In this document: in pieces, positions 35,001 to 43,900 of the stretch
Layout: every line of letters begins with the position of its first letter
Position numbering within the stretch: the first letter of the stretch is position 1
DNA from: Maylandia zebra
Lineage: Eukaryota; Chordata; Actinopteri; Cichliformes; Cichlidae
NCBI RefSeq assembly: GCF_041146795.1
Contig: NC_135187.1
Span: 22,499,556 to 22,563,555, forward strand
Direction: 5' to 3'
DNA length: 64,000 bases
Translations under genes and position numbers: made by a program
Notes under the pieces: model-generated
Database searches by the model: none
What the model saw: the letters and a program-made list of their open reading frames with translations, nothing else
What the model was told of the DNA's origin: nothing

Positions 35001-35445
35001 GTTACCTCCCTCATATTTAAAAGAAGACAGGACCAATGATGTTTTACTTCCTGGCGTGCACTTTCTTGATCTTAGGTCGGCCGTACGAAGCTGGGCTTAG
35101 GAGATAATGAACCTCGTTTTTGGCTAAACTGGCTGCCGGACACGGGGTTAGACTTGTTACGTACTTTCATGTTTTACAGTCACAGTCTGTTAGCCCTCAT
35201 GACTGAATGTCGTTTATGTGCGTCTTCACGGGGCTTCCTCACCACCGCTTGTTTATTTCAGTCATTATGCGTGTTGTAACCTGGCTTTTTAAAAAAAAAA
35301 GAAAAAGGAAAGAAACGCACATGTCCAGTCATCACAAGACAAACCTGTGTATGTATGTCACGTGTCCGATGCAGGCCTTTTCATGTGAGAATGGTTTAAG
35401 TGGTGCTGCAAAGATCTTTATGAATAAAGTCAGCTTGTCTAAATG
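9371..35445 (+). CDS. tax1bp1: tax1bp1, TAX1BP1 autophagy receptor (gene span; 16 coding exons, 959 aa)
   Basis: TAX1BP1 is a cytosolic selective-autophagy receptor of the CALCOCO family; it binds ubiquitinated cargo and LC3/GABARAP, and helps A20 damp NF-kB signalling. Sixteen coding exons keep one open frame (2880 nt with stop). Domain order: SKICH domain about residues 15-125 (exons 2-4), the non-canonical LC3-interacting motif ILVV at 150-153, long Glu/Gln/Arg-rich coiled coil about 162-500, acidic region 528-701, proline-rich linker 731-862, and two C-terminal zinc fingers at 897-947 (C897, C900, H916, H920; C924, C927, H943, H947). It ends HVLNFEQIE, much like the human C-terminus. Human TAX1BP1 is 789 residues; most of the extra length here is in exon 12. 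Fish have two copies (a and b); I cannot tell which this is. Confidence 0.95.
10130..11430 (-). mobile_element. Degenerate Tc1-like DNA transposon (minus strand), right end missing
   Basis: Translated pieces on the minus strand match a Tc1 transposase: a helix-turn-helix part with [20 protein letters not shown] and [18 protein letters not shown], then [20 protein letters not shown], then [20 protein letters not shown]. Frameshifts, stops and an insertion of T/G runs near 10985-11030 break the gene. The text near 10400-10480 is the complement of the transposase C-terminal region. The expected opposite end is absent where the second Tc1 begins at about 11432. Confidence 0.85.
11432..12500 (+). 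mobile_element. Degenerate Tc1-like DNA transposon (plus strand), second family
   Basis: Opens with CAACTTTATTAGGTATACCT, typical of the fish Tc1-like family that starts near CACTTTATTAGGTACACC. Transposase text follows in order: GGTTTATAGAGATTC, CGGTTAGAATCTGG-like DNA-binding part, [20 protein letters not shown] (catalytic region) and [18 protein letters not shown] near 12355. Several frameshifts; not functional. Confidence 0.85.
12610..13200. repeat. MITE-like element with about 45-bp terminal inverted repeats
   Basis: The left end AGCGTAAACTAAGATTTACA (12610 onward) matches the complement of the right end, AGCATAAACTGAGCTTTACA (from 13200 back), and the match goes on through ATGATTTG.TTGTAA. 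It is about 590 bp with no transposase. The flanks are ACT / TGT, with no clear target duplication. Confidence 0.7.
13829..14017 (+). CDS. tax1bp1: tax1bp1 coding exon 1 (SKICH domain start)
   Basis: Start ATG at 13829, 26 nt after a TTTTCTAG acceptor. Encodes residues 1-63 beginning [10 protein letters not shown] and including [13 protein letters not shown] and [10 protein letters not shown], the first half of SKICH. The donor is GTACAT and the phase 0. Confidence 0.95.
14018..17383 (+). other. tax1bp1 intron 2
   Basis: Mostly non-repetitive, with short CA tracts at 14021-14042 and a C-run near 16993. It includes stretches of unusually complex sequence (14500-14620, 15950-16080, 16200-16450) discussed as conserved-element candidates. 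No exon was seen. Confidence 0.75.
17384..17486 (+). CDS. tax1bp1: tax1bp1 coding exon 2 (SKICH)
   Basis: Encodes [18 protein letters not shown] through AVVFQ. The acceptor is CTCCTCAG, the donor GTACAG, and the 103 nt exon ends in phase 1. Matches the central SKICH strand region. Confidence 0.95.
17487..18247 (+). other. tax1bp1 intron 3
   Basis: Non-coding, 761 bp. Short CA-rich pieces near 17495 and 17655 only; nothing else recognised. Confidence 0.8.
18248..18438 (+). CDS. tax1bp1: tax1bp1 coding exon 3 (SKICH end and LIR motif)
   Basis: Encodes [32 protein letters not shown], and [14 protein letters not shown]. The ILVV at 150-153 aligns with the non-canonical LC3-binding motif of TAX1BP1 and NDP52. 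A GT inside the exon (TTCAG|GTCAGCC) is not used as donor, because reading through it matches the family. Confidence 0.95.
18674..18829 (+). CDS. tax1bp1: tax1bp1 coding exon 4 (coiled coil)
   Basis: Encodes 52 residues, [20 protein letters not shown] and onward, dense in Glu, Gln, Leu and Arg as a coiled coil. The acceptor is CTGTTAG and the donor GTTAGA. A SINE starts 64 bases downstream. Confidence 0.9.
18894..19157 (+). mobile_element. tRNA-derived SINE
   Basis: Begins GGGGCAGCTGTGGCTCAGGA. An A-box-like TGGCTCAGGAGG (18904-18915) and a B-box-like GGTTGGTGGTGCAATCC (18942-18958) sit 26 bases apart, as in a tRNA-related pol III promoter. The tail contains AAAAAGCACTTTGAGT, as in fish SINEs of this type. 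It sits in sense orientation just after tax1bp1 coding exon 4. Confidence 0.75.
21550..21640 (-). repeat. LINE 3'-tail-like fragment
   Basis: On the minus strand it reads GAATTCCCCTCTAGGGGTTC then AATAAAGCCTTATCTCATC, like the 3' end of fish CR1/Rex1-type LINEs with a degenerate (TTATC)n tail. Too short to classify firmly. Confidence 0.4.
21658..23040 (-). mobile_element. Degenerate Tc1-like transposon
   Basis: The left end CAGTTGTGGTCAGAAGTTTA follows a TA. The right end has CTTCTGACCATAACT, its near complement, giving a 1.38-kb element. The interior is complementary to transposase text (ACAACTACCATGCTTGACAG near 22200 corresponds to the region after the catalytic Asp). There are many stops. 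Confidence 0.8.
23214..23362 (+). CDS. tax1bp1: tax1bp1 coding exon 5 (coiled coil)
   Basis: Encodes [20 protein letters not shown] to KETELDW. The acceptor is GCCCGCAG and the donor GTGAGT. The 149 nt exon ends in phase 2, and the next exon completes a Cys codon. Confidence 0.9.
23758..23848 (+). CDS. tax1bp1: tax1bp1 coding exon 6 (coiled coil)
   Basis: Encodes [20 protein letters not shown] to ERDLYK. The acceptor is CTTTCAG and the donor GTGAAG. It restores phase 0. Confidence 0.9.
23970..24155 (+). CDS. tax1bp1: tax1bp1 coding exon 7 (coiled coil)
   Basis: Encodes 62 residues from [18 protein letters not shown] to LAHKADK, with heptad-like leucines. The acceptor is TGTGTAG and the donor GTAAAA. 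Phase 0. Confidence 0.92.
24309..24560 (+). CDS. tax1bp1: tax1bp1 coding exon 8 (coiled coil)
   Basis: Encodes 84 residues from [18 protein letters not shown] to TAQKEV. The acceptor is TCTTTAG and the donor GTCAGT. Phase 0. Confidence 0.92.
24561..24962 (+). other. tax1bp1 intron 9
   Basis: 402 bp, AT-rich, with T-runs at 24781 and 24911; nothing else recognised. Confidence 0.85.
24963..25154 (+). CDS. tax1bp1: tax1bp1 coding exon 9 (coiled coil)
   Basis: Encodes 64 residues from [20 protein letters not shown] to NTAESQG. The acceptor is GTGTTCAG and the donor GTGAGT. It continues the helical region up to about residue 503. Confidence 0.9.
25264..25336 (+). CDS. tax1bp1: tax1bp1 coding exon 10
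   Basis: Encodes [20 protein letters not shown] and SPTGG, a Ser/Thr/Pro-rich hinge between the coiled coil and the acidic region. 73 nt, phase 1 at the end, donor GTACAT. A stack of LINE insertions starts within about 15 bases of its donor. Confidence 0.88.
25350..25678 (-). mobile_element. Older LINE fragment, part 1 (RTE-like), interrupted by the L2-like LINE
   Basis: The text CCATTTTCTGCCATTTATCC, then AAGACCTCCTTCTCCCCAGC, then CAACTGCCTCCTTTCAATGT and GACCATAGGTGAGAGTAGGA matches the complement of the C-terminal reverse-transcriptase end of a common fish LINE. It stops at the junction with the L2-like tail (25679) and resumes at about 27127. Confidence 0.7.
25951..26685 (-). pseudogene. 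L2-like RT thumb and C-terminal part
   Basis: 244-residue ORF in the same frame, after one stop codon. It contains [42 protein letters not shown] and [15 protein letters not shown], all typical of fish L2-type pol C-termini. The good preservation suggests fairly recent insertion. Confidence 0.85.
26686..27126 (-). pseudogene. L2-like reverse transcriptase fragment
   Basis: Encodes [33 protein letters not shown] and SYADDTQIY: the F/YADD catalytic box and the AAFDTVDH motif of L2/CR1-clade reverse transcriptases. It starts inside the RT domain, so the element is truncated. A stop at 26683-26685 separates it from the downstream ORF. Confidence 0.85.
27127..27390 (-). mobile_element. Older LINE fragment, part 2 (RTE-like)
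   Basis: Continues the element broken at 25678: GTGAACAAGACGCCAGGATA, CCTAAACTCCTCCACTTGAG, and AGCTGGAGGTCATGGCTTGA read on as the complement of the same LINE. The two halves are collinear once the 1.45-kb L2-like insert is removed. Confidence 0.65.
27500..27550 (-). repeat. Short Tc1-like fragment
   Basis: CCACAAAACATAATGTTTCC followed by ACCTCCGTACTTGACTG resembles the complement of a Tc1 transposase segment common in fish genomes. Only about 50 bp are recognisable. Confidence 0.4.
27829..28349 (+). CDS. tax1bp1: tax1bp1 coding exon 11 (large acidic exon)
   Basis: 521 nt, residues 528-701, far the largest coding exon here. The acceptor is TTTTACAG and the donor GTAAGA. It completes a Gly codon with the previous exon. 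Extremely Glu-rich (for example [16 protein letters not shown]), ending in a heptad segment [17 protein letters not shown]. It accounts for most of the length excess over human TAX1BP1 (789 aa). It contains ASWVEVENE at about 613-621, a possible W-x-x-V LC3-interacting motif. No stop codon or frameshift. Confidence 0.88.
28350..31081 (+). other. tax1bp1 intron 12
   Basis: Holds a mariner/Tc1-like transposase remnant (28610-28940), a non-repetitive GC-rich candidate conserved element (29580-29760), a G-run near 29800 and a dispersed-repeat-like stretch with GACTTTGAGGTCAAG text (about 30330-30680). No exon. Confidence 0.75.
28610..28940 (-). pseudogene. Mariner/Tc1-type transposase N-terminal remnant
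   Basis: Minus-strand ORF with [39 protein letters not shown] and [14 protein letters not shown]. This resembles the helix-turn-helix region and R/P/G linker of mariner-like transposases. No catalytic domain remains nearby. The family is inferred from remembered patterns only. Confidence 0.5.
31082..31168 (+). CDS. tax1bp1: tax1bp1 coding exon 12
   Basis: Encodes [20 protein letters not shown] to KEQLQE (29 residues), the last coiled-coil piece. The acceptor is TTCACTAG and the donor GTAAAG. Phase 0 at both ends. Confidence 0.9.
31169..32186 (+). other. tax1bp1 intron 13
   Basis: 1.0 kb without recognised repeats; AG-rich patch near 31805-31900. Nothing coding seen. Confidence 0.8.
32187..32373 (+). 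CDS. tax1bp1: tax1bp1 coding exon 13 (proline-rich linker)
   Basis: Encodes [18 protein letters not shown], then [20 protein letters not shown], then [14 protein letters not shown]. The YGNPY piece is familiar from vertebrate TAX1BP1. The donor GTCGGG is weak and the following intron is only 82 nt. The acceptor CAG could also be read three bases later. Confidence 0.85.
32456..32664 (+). CDS. tax1bp1: tax1bp1 coding exon 14
   Basis: Encodes [20 protein letters not shown] to EEPQN, including [14 protein letters not shown], a segment conserved in TAX1BP1 and CALCOCO1. The acceptor is CTTTTTAG and the donor GTGAGT. Phase 0 at the end. Confidence 0.92.
32665..33319 (+). other. tax1bp1 intron 15
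   Basis: 655 bp. The centre (32830-33130) is non-repetitive with an ATTTGCAT octamer at 33001-33008 and two TAATTA-type sites; see findings. A short GT tract precedes the acceptor. Confidence 0.75.
33320..33402 (+). CDS. tax1bp1: tax1bp1 coding exon 15
   Basis: Encodes [20 protein letters not shown] then SSFCFDS, leading into the zinc fingers. The acceptor is GCCAAAG after a GT-rich tract and the donor GTAGGA. Phase 2 at the end. Confidence 0.9.
33403..34004 (+). other. tax1bp1 intron 16
   Basis: 602 bp, with a C/T-rich tract before the acceptor. No repeat or exon recognised. Confidence 0.8.
34005..34215 (+). CDS. tax1bp1: tax1bp1 coding exon 16 (two C-terminal zinc fingers, stop)
   Basis: Encodes [20 protein letters not shown], then [12 protein letters not shown], then HVLNFEQIE and TGA. 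The two CxxC...HxxxH fingers bind ubiquitin and myosin VI in the human protein. The acceptor is TTCCGCAG. Confidence 0.96.
34216..35445 (+). other. tax1bp1: tax1bp1 3' UTR
   Basis: Non-coding tail after the TGA. The best polyadenylation signal is AATAAA at 35423-35428, followed by a T/G-rich stretch. ORFs in it are short and unlike known proteins. Confidence 0.65.
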
Positions 35446-35479
35446 CATTTTGATGCTTTGTTCTTCATTTCTGAGCTGA

Positions 35480-37960
35480 ATAAGTAATGAACACGAGTCT
35501 GAGATGTGGAGCTTTTTTACTTTATTTTGCTTTTTTTTTTCTCAGTCGTTTCCTGTTTACATTTAAGCAGCTTCTCTTTTATATAGAAAGACAGGTTGAC
35601 ATCATTTACAAGTCACTCTTCTCAGAACCTGTTGTACCCCCGTACAAAAAAAGGAAACATCAGTCTCCACGTTACATACGAAAATATAATTTAAAAGCAC
35701 TTGACAACAGATGCACGTTACAATACATTCACTGTACACGGTATATTGAAGTTCCTCCCTCATCTCCCCTCCAGCACACACCCTCCGTTTCTCCTCTCCC
35801 ATATGTGCGAGTGGCCCTCCCGAGTCTGAAGCTGAGGATGGGTTTTGTTTTTACGAGTGCTTGACAGCTCAACTTTCAGTCTGTCCCCGCAGAGAACCTT
35901 CTCTCCTACGCTCAAAGGCCGGACTGAAGTGTCTTCTATCATCATCTCAGGCTAGCAGCTCCACAGATGTCCTCGTAACCTGGTGCCAGGATTTTACAGA
36001 TCCAGGTTCCAGGTGGTTTAAAATAGGCATGGATTTGTGCTTATGTAGTAGCACACTCGCTGAGGGTATGTGGCGATCCTGCAGTCTGCCTTTTAACAAC
36101 ATTGTGTAAGTAAAAATCCCTATAGCCAAACTGGAGGACAGGACGGTGTGTGCATGTCGGAGATCACTGTACCTATCAAATGAACGGGGGGCTCATGCTG
36201 CAAGCCTTGAGCAGAATCTAAACTTTTTTTGTACAATGAGGGAAATGATGATATAATGAACAAATGTGTCTTGGCGAGTTGAAGCACTGCGCTCTCACTC
36301 GGAATGATGAAATCCCAGTCAGGAGCAACAAGCCAGCCAACCACCCTGCTCCATAGGAGTTGAACCAGCAGCCAGGCACAGAAACATGACACATCCGAGC
36401 AATGAGACACAGATTACAGTAATACTCTCTAGGCTGATGACTTGGATACTGCTGAAAACACACACCACTCACACTCTCGCGAACACACAATGGACTGGAA
36501 TGCTTTTGTCTAAAACACACACGCACAAAAACGACACGTAGATGGTAATCTCTTTCAAATACAAAATCCACCTTCTTCTTTCACACGTCTCCACACGACA
36601 CAGAAACATGCGTGAAAAACATTCTTCTCGTGTACATCCATTCATTCCCGTGACTTTTTTCTTTTTCTTCTTTTTGGAGGTGCGACGTACAAGAAAATAA
36701 TTGCCACAAGTCTGGGGCGACCTCCGGGGTGGAAATATTACAACACTCTTCCCATCCACCTTCCTTTCCTCCCCCCTTCCCCCTCCCTCTCTCCTCATCC
36801 CCTCATCAGGCACATGGTATGGTCAATGTTTGGCAGTGGAGAGCTGTTGGCAACGATCATGGAAAAAATAAAACAACTACAAAGATCTTGGCAACTGGAA
36901 TACAGTGTGCCGCTTAACCCACTTTTGTGGCTAAGCGTGTGGAACGCAGCTCTGGCACTGTGAATGAAGAAACGCTGGAGATAACGATGGCTTAATGCGG
37001 ATACGGATCGGGCCGTGTTCTAATACGTTCTCCACGTGATAAAATGGTCAAACGACACACAGATCGGTGTCAAACTGAAAGGAGCATTAGCTCTTAATCT
37101 GTAGAACATGTAAGGAAAACAAAGAAACAAAAACTCAGAACCTAAAGTCAGCCAGCTGATTGACCTTTGACCTCTGAGGTGACAGAATTGCTCAATCAGC
37201 AAATGAGGAATGAAAGGAACACTTACTGATACATAAAAATGAACACGAAATCTAAAACACTGACAAAAATATATAAAATAAAGCTTGAAAATAAAGTAAC
37301 TATGTATATGCTCATGAATACTTTTATATATTTTTATGTACACATACATATCTGTCTATTGTTTATATATCGATATATCTATTAAAAGTATAACTTAACT
37401 CCAGCGCTTTCACCCCCACAAATGACCGTGAAGGCACAGATCTAAGCTCAGCTGGACTCTGCAGCTCAAAAGGGAGTGTAACAACTGCTGAGCTTACATC
37501 AGCACTGGAGGCCAACTTCATCCCACTCAGAGCTGAGCAGGAGGAAGGCAGGGCTTGGTTGCACTTCCTGTTTCACGTCTCCATCTTTTCTCCTCTTTAC
37601 TTTCGTATCATTTTGTTTTTTGTCTTTTCTTTCTGTTGTTTTTTTTACAGTTAGCACCTTATGTAAGTCGAACGATAGAAAATAAAATAATGTGATAGCA
37701 TATACGAATGTGCAAATGTACATCAATAAAAATACTACAAAGATAGTTCTTTTTTGTTTCCCAAAAAAATACAAGTGATATAACATAGATAGAAAAAAAT
37801 ACTAACGTAACACACAAAAAGAAGATGATTTAAAAAAAACAAAAAAAAAAAACTTAAAGCATGCACTTGATCCTTTAGTGTACATAGGATGGGAAAGGAA
37901 AGTCAGGACTCTTTTTTTTTTTTTTTTTTAGGGGAAGTTGATTGGTGTGAGCGCGGGCTC
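35480..37960 (-). other. jazf1: jazf1 3' UTR (predicted)
   Basis: About 2.4 kb of AT-rich DNA follows the stop. The best distal polyadenylation signal on this strand is AATAAA, the complement of TTTATT at 35521-35526. It contains a perfect DR1 nuclear-receptor motif at 37161-37173 and many ATTTA-type stretches. The end point is inferred. Confidence 0.55.
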
Positions 37961-40341
37961 TTAGCCTTGAATCTTGCGGAGGATCTCGGTGGAGACGGGC
38001 GGGTGGAAGTTGATGGTGTGGTGCCTCAAGCCCTGCGAGGTCTTGTAGCTTTTGCCACAGCGACACTTGAAGGGTTTCCTCACACGAATCTGTGTGCGGT
38101 GGCCGTTCTTGGCGTGGTATTTGATACCATTCACATTCTTAAGAAAGTGGTCGCATGCAGAGATGAAGAAGAAAAATGGGGTTATAATTACCACTTTTGA
38201 TTGCACACAGCATCTATAAAACACCAGAGCATTATCCCAGATTTTATGGACAGAATTCCAATGAAAATACAACGAAAATACAAATGTGAAACATTTCACT
38301 AAACGTAGGCTTCATCCAACATTTGTTTTTCCTCTCTCGTTTTTTACTACACACATCATGATAGAGTAGCGCCAGTGAGTTGACTTTATCTCATTCACAA
38401 TGATAAAACATGGTAGATTTCAATCGATTAGCCTTTTTTATTTTAAAACAATAGGTAGCAGATCAGTTGTCAGTTATCATGTGGTACACAAAAGAAAAAT
38501 CCCATGTGCACCAGCTGTTTAATACTTTGAGTCTCCTTATATCATAAAGCCACCAGAGTTAAAATCTACTGAGAATTGCAAATATGAATTTGACCTTAAG
38601 CACAATTTGGGTGCAGACCCATTACTGGGTGCAAGTTTCACTAAAATCTGAACAGTACTGCTTATTAATAGTGCACAGACAGATGCAGGGATGGATGTCT
38701 CGCCAATCCACCCTGAGGCCACTTACTGCATGTCTTTCCCTGTTCTCTCTCTCTCCCAGCTTTGTGGTCTTCTATACATTGTCCTAAGACAATAAAGACT
38801 AAAAACGCCCAGAAATATAAGTGATTTACATGATATCAGCAAAACTGCTATTTTGTGTTTAGTGGTAGGGAGTTAAAGTTATCATCCTGAACTACTAAAC
38901 TAGGAAGGTAAACCTTAAGACTGCTTCATATTAGCATGTTTGCATGCTAATTTTACCATTTTTCTGTCAATCAACAATTTCCTTTCTCCGCTTTAAAGTT
39001 GGATAACTTCAACTATGTACCCGCCCACTGCATCACTAATGGATACTTCAGTGTCGTCACCATCAGTCCCTGAATTTCGCCGAAGTCCTGCGGCGTCTGG
39101 TTGTTATATCACTGCTAGTCTCATCCTCTGTGAATGCCCCTCAACAACAAAGGTTGCTTTTCCCACGCTGCTGTTTTTGTCTTCAGGGTATTAGGGAGAA
39201 ATGTTCCCACACTGTCCATTAGTTAAGCAGCTTGGATAGTGAGCAAGCTGAATGAGTTTTTTGTTGCCAGCTGTTATTAAAAAAATGAATTAAAAAAAAA
39301 TTAAGTGAAGCAGAAAATATTAATCACCCTCAGATTTTATAATGTGCTTTTTCAAACACATGTGATACTCAGACAAAAGTTCTAGTGTGGATTTATTCAG
39401 AAGTAAAACCTCATGCCTTCGTGGAACTGCCTGCTCCGCCCTCAGGTTCAGCCTTACCTTGTATCTCTTCTTACACCCGGGGACGGGGCAGGCGAACGGC
39501 TTTTCATCGGCCCCGTTCATTGACATGGAGCTGAGGATGGACTCAGAGCTGATGGCGCTTTCTGTGGTCCACGACTCATCGCTATCCGACTCCTCGTAGT
39601 CTACCTCCTCCTCATCATACTCGCTGCCTAAAGGCATAATGGAGCCACGCAGAACAAAAAAACACTTGTCAACCCAGCTGAAACAGGGATAGCGACATAC
39701 CCACGGGAATGCAACGCCCTGGGAATTTGAGAAGCAGAAAACGATAAGTGACTTTTTATTAACACATTTCTCTGCGTGCTGTCCCCTGCTCGGATTCATA
39801 AGCAGCCCACATATCACGGAACGCACAAGCCAGAAATGGTGTGATGTGCTTCCGTGTGTGCCTGTGAGTCAAAATGTGGGGATTGGCACTGAGAAAGAGA
39901 TCATTAAGTGGGAGTGATCCCCATTGCTCAGCCTGGAAAAAGTGCTTTACTAAGTGCAGAACATTTTCCACTCACATGCATGCACACACAAACACACACA
40001 CACACACATAGACATAAAGGCCCACTGACCCCCCACCATCTCACAGGAAATGCTGCACCTCAGCTTGAGGAAATGGATGGCACCCTGGCACATGTTGAAA
40101 GGGGGCGTGTGCGCGCGCGCACATATATATATGTGTGTGTGTGTGTGTGTAGCCATGCTGATGTGTAAGCCCAGACCTAACACTACGTTTGGAACCATTT
40201 GGGCTGGAATTGGACATCTGCTTCTAGGCTGTGCAACACACGGCCCCATGCGAACACACAGCGTGACAGCTGCTATGTAATTAACAAAGTGTTGACTGGT
40301 CTGCTCACTGCAGGAGCCACCATTCCCAAGACACAAACAGT

Positions 40342-40404
<63 letters not shown>

Positions 40405-40813
40405 TAGTGGTTGGTTACAAGCTTTCCACTGTGACAGCAGATTTTCCTGATGATTTACAAAAGAGCAAGTATTAGCAGAGAATTGGCCAGAAATATCCAA
40501 AAAAATAATGGTTAATGTTTACAGAGACACTGCTGAATATAAGATGAGCAGGCTTGTGCACTCCTAGCAGGTATTTTGTAGTTTTCACTTTGAGATGCAG
40601 AGCCATTGGACAGCTATGAAATAAGCTGCATTCCATTTGCATTACAAATATCTTCACTCGCTCTTCAGCGCGCTGTCTGACTTTGATGAATATGCTTCCC
40701 ATGTTTTTTTCTCTTTGTGTCAGTAGGGTTAAATTGCCTAAGTCAGTTTCAACATATCCTTTCCCATCACACATATAAGCAATCCATCTTTTTCCCTTTC
40801 AATCATACGTTTG

Positions 40814-40901
<88 letters not shown>

Positions 40902-43900
40902 GGTTATACCTGTAGGTGTGCTGCTGCGGAATGAGGAGGAAGGGGTGATGGGGGGCGTGACGGGAGGCGTCAGGTTACCGCTGGTGTGGCGGGGAGGTGT
41001 GGCCGTGCTGTTCCTGGACACTCCGCCCGTGATGGACAGGGACAACTTGGGTGTGGCCTTCTTCTTTATGGTCTCCTGCTCCCGGCGTGCTGCATCCGTC
41101 ATGAACCTGACGTCACACAGTTATTGTATTAGTTCGCATTATCCGATTTCTCATTATTAATCAGTGGAGAGGTCTCCTACCTGCATGTAATACTAAACTT
41201 ATGTGACAGCTGTGTTCTCATCAACTTGAAAACCTTATAAATATAAGCAATGTTGTTCAAATAAATGCTAACACATTTTCATCCACTTGGGTTGGTTTTT
41301 TTGGGTTTTTTCTATAACTTTGACCTCTTAATTTGAAAGGTAATTAACTGAAAGTTTATTATAACTTCGGTAATTGTTGTAGTTTTGCCTTTTCCCTGCT
41401 AAGGCTACAGCGACAGAGGTTTAGAGACAGCAAACATGCTACAGTACGGCACCAAGAACATACTGATTGCTTTGGTCACTAGCAGATTGCAACTGTTGCC
41501 TGTGGTTTGCATGGATGACACAAACCCTACCAACTAGTGGCTGCCACTGGCCTCTGCAACTGAGGCCTAACTACTTAGATTTTGCTTGTGATTACATGAA
41601 ATTATAAATTAAAACAGTAGTTCTCTTACTTTTTAAACTGATGTACAGCCACGGATCCACTATTGATCTAATGATGTAGCCTATTTTAATCCTTCATCTA
41701 CAACTTTTAGCTACAACTCTGTTTATCAGCTATTAATTAAGTACACTGACCACTTTCAACAGTTTTCCCACTCCATTTAGTTGCACGTGTGAATCTATAC
41801 TTTTGGGTAAGATTTTCAGCTGATAGACACATTTTCAGCCAATACTGTCCAGCTTTTTTCAACATTTCACCTCTGTATTATGTTTAGCTAATGACTGACT
41901 TTTAGCTAGTTTAGATTTCTTGAACGGTTTATCTTGCCATTAGCTAGTCATTGCAGTGGGAAATCCATGCTTTTAGCTACAAGATTCAATTTAAAGCCTC
42001 ACTTTTAGCTCTTAACTCCCAACTTCAGCTTATTTTGTCGCAATTTATTTAGTAATGCTAACTGTTTAAATGTTTATACTATTATACTACTATATCCATA
42101 CTATTAGCAATCAAATTAAAATCCTTATTCAAATGGTATACAGTTTCAAAAGTCTTAGCTAATAAGTTTAACTAGTTATTAGCAATTTCAAATATTGTTT
42201 CACAGTTTAGGTTTTTTGTTACAGTTTTAATAATATATGTATTCTTTTAGCTGTCTTTGCACGGTGTTTTTTAGCTGCTAACTGTTTATTTAAATGTTAT
42301 TTTTTTATTTACTTATAAGTTTGGCTAATCTGTCCTCGTACCCTCTGTTGACTGCAGAAGTATCGCTGCTTTAATAAAACCCTGTTAATTTATTATTTAT
42401 TATCCTTTTCATAAATTGTGATTCATATCCTAATTTGGTTTTCTAACATGTGGCGTTAAGCTGTGCTCCACTGTTGCTATGAGAAAAATGTCCATTTGTG
42501 TGAGAAGACAGGGCCTTGCTGCTGAGTGAACTCCTCCCTTAAATATTCTGTCAAAACATGTACAGTAAATACAAATGACATTTATAGCCTCGCCACTTGA
42601 ACAATTATCACAGAAAACAAACCTCTCTCTTTCATTCGACCATTATCTCTCTCAGTGTTACATCTTGTAGGGATTTAACGAGGCATTTAGTGGGACGTGA
42701 CACATCGGTTCACCACACACAAACACACACATGCCGTAATCCTCTGGCTGCACAGGGAGTCAAAAGTGATTGTCTTGTGTGGTTTTCTGTGCTGGTCTGT
42801 GGATGAGTCACTGCTGTGGGTATGGGAAAAGTCAGTCATTGGAGATGTTCTCCGCAAGCCACATATACACACACTCACACGCATGTTAACTTTCACTGGT
42901 GGAACAATGGTGCCCTCTGTAGACGGATGCTTTTGAGCGTGTGTGAATGTGTACGATTGTGTGTGCCTTACCTGTTGATGTAGCTTAGGGCCAGATAGGT
43001 GGGCTGCTGTTGCTCCTGCTTCTCCAAGACCCTCGGATCTGTGTCTGCGAGAGAAGGAGACGTTCAGATTAATCACCACTCCCTGTGGAGGGAAAATGTT
43101 CTGTGAATACTCTAAGTATGTAGCTGACTCACACATGTATTCTTTCTGCCAGACAGGCTGATAGATTACTAGATATGTCTCACACTGCGTTCACTGTATT
43201 AGTCTCAATGTGTGGCACCCTGCAGATACATTTCAGATACTTTCATAAACGGCACGTTATTACAGCAGAACCAAGCCCTATCTAATTTACAACCAATGCC
43301 TTCGCTGAAGTGACCCAAGACCACTTAATCGTTGCCGGGGGGAGGATGTGGTTACAAAAAGAAAAAAATTACTTTAGAGTAAAGGCGGCTGTGATGAATG
43401 TACACACTGTATGAGCTGAGGAGTACATACAGGCTTTTTCCAGATGACTTGCTAAGTCAGTAACGCTACAGTCGGCAACTTCCACTGCCTGAGGCAAGCA
43501 GTGTGTACTTCAAAGTCCCATCTCACACCCCGGGAAAACAGAAGCAAGTGTGCATGAAAACACTGCGGGTGGGTTACATATGTGAACTACCAGTGCCATC
43601 AAGTGTTCAATCTGGGAATGTTCAGAAGGAGCTTAAAAAAACAGTACATTTAAGCCAAGCCATCTATGTCTGCGTGAGTGTGTGCACTAGCAGGCATAAT
43701 TGCAGCAACATATGTAATAGCTAGCAGATGTATTTCAATTTAGATCCAAGGACTAGATCATCTCTGTGCAAAAATTAACAACACACCCCTGGATGCTTCC
43801 AACTGTGGTGTGTTGGCCTTCTCAGCCCTTCAGTTTTCAGGCTTTCACACCTCATAATTAAACAAAGAATGCAGACTTCCCACCGTGCGGGAGGAGGAAC

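Larger units (their letters stand above)
39628..40909 (-). other. jazf1 intron 3
   Basis: Carries three tracts of simple sequence: an alternating purine-pyrimidine block (40106-40151) and two (CA)n tracts (40343-40399 and 40815-40900). Confidence 0.85.
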
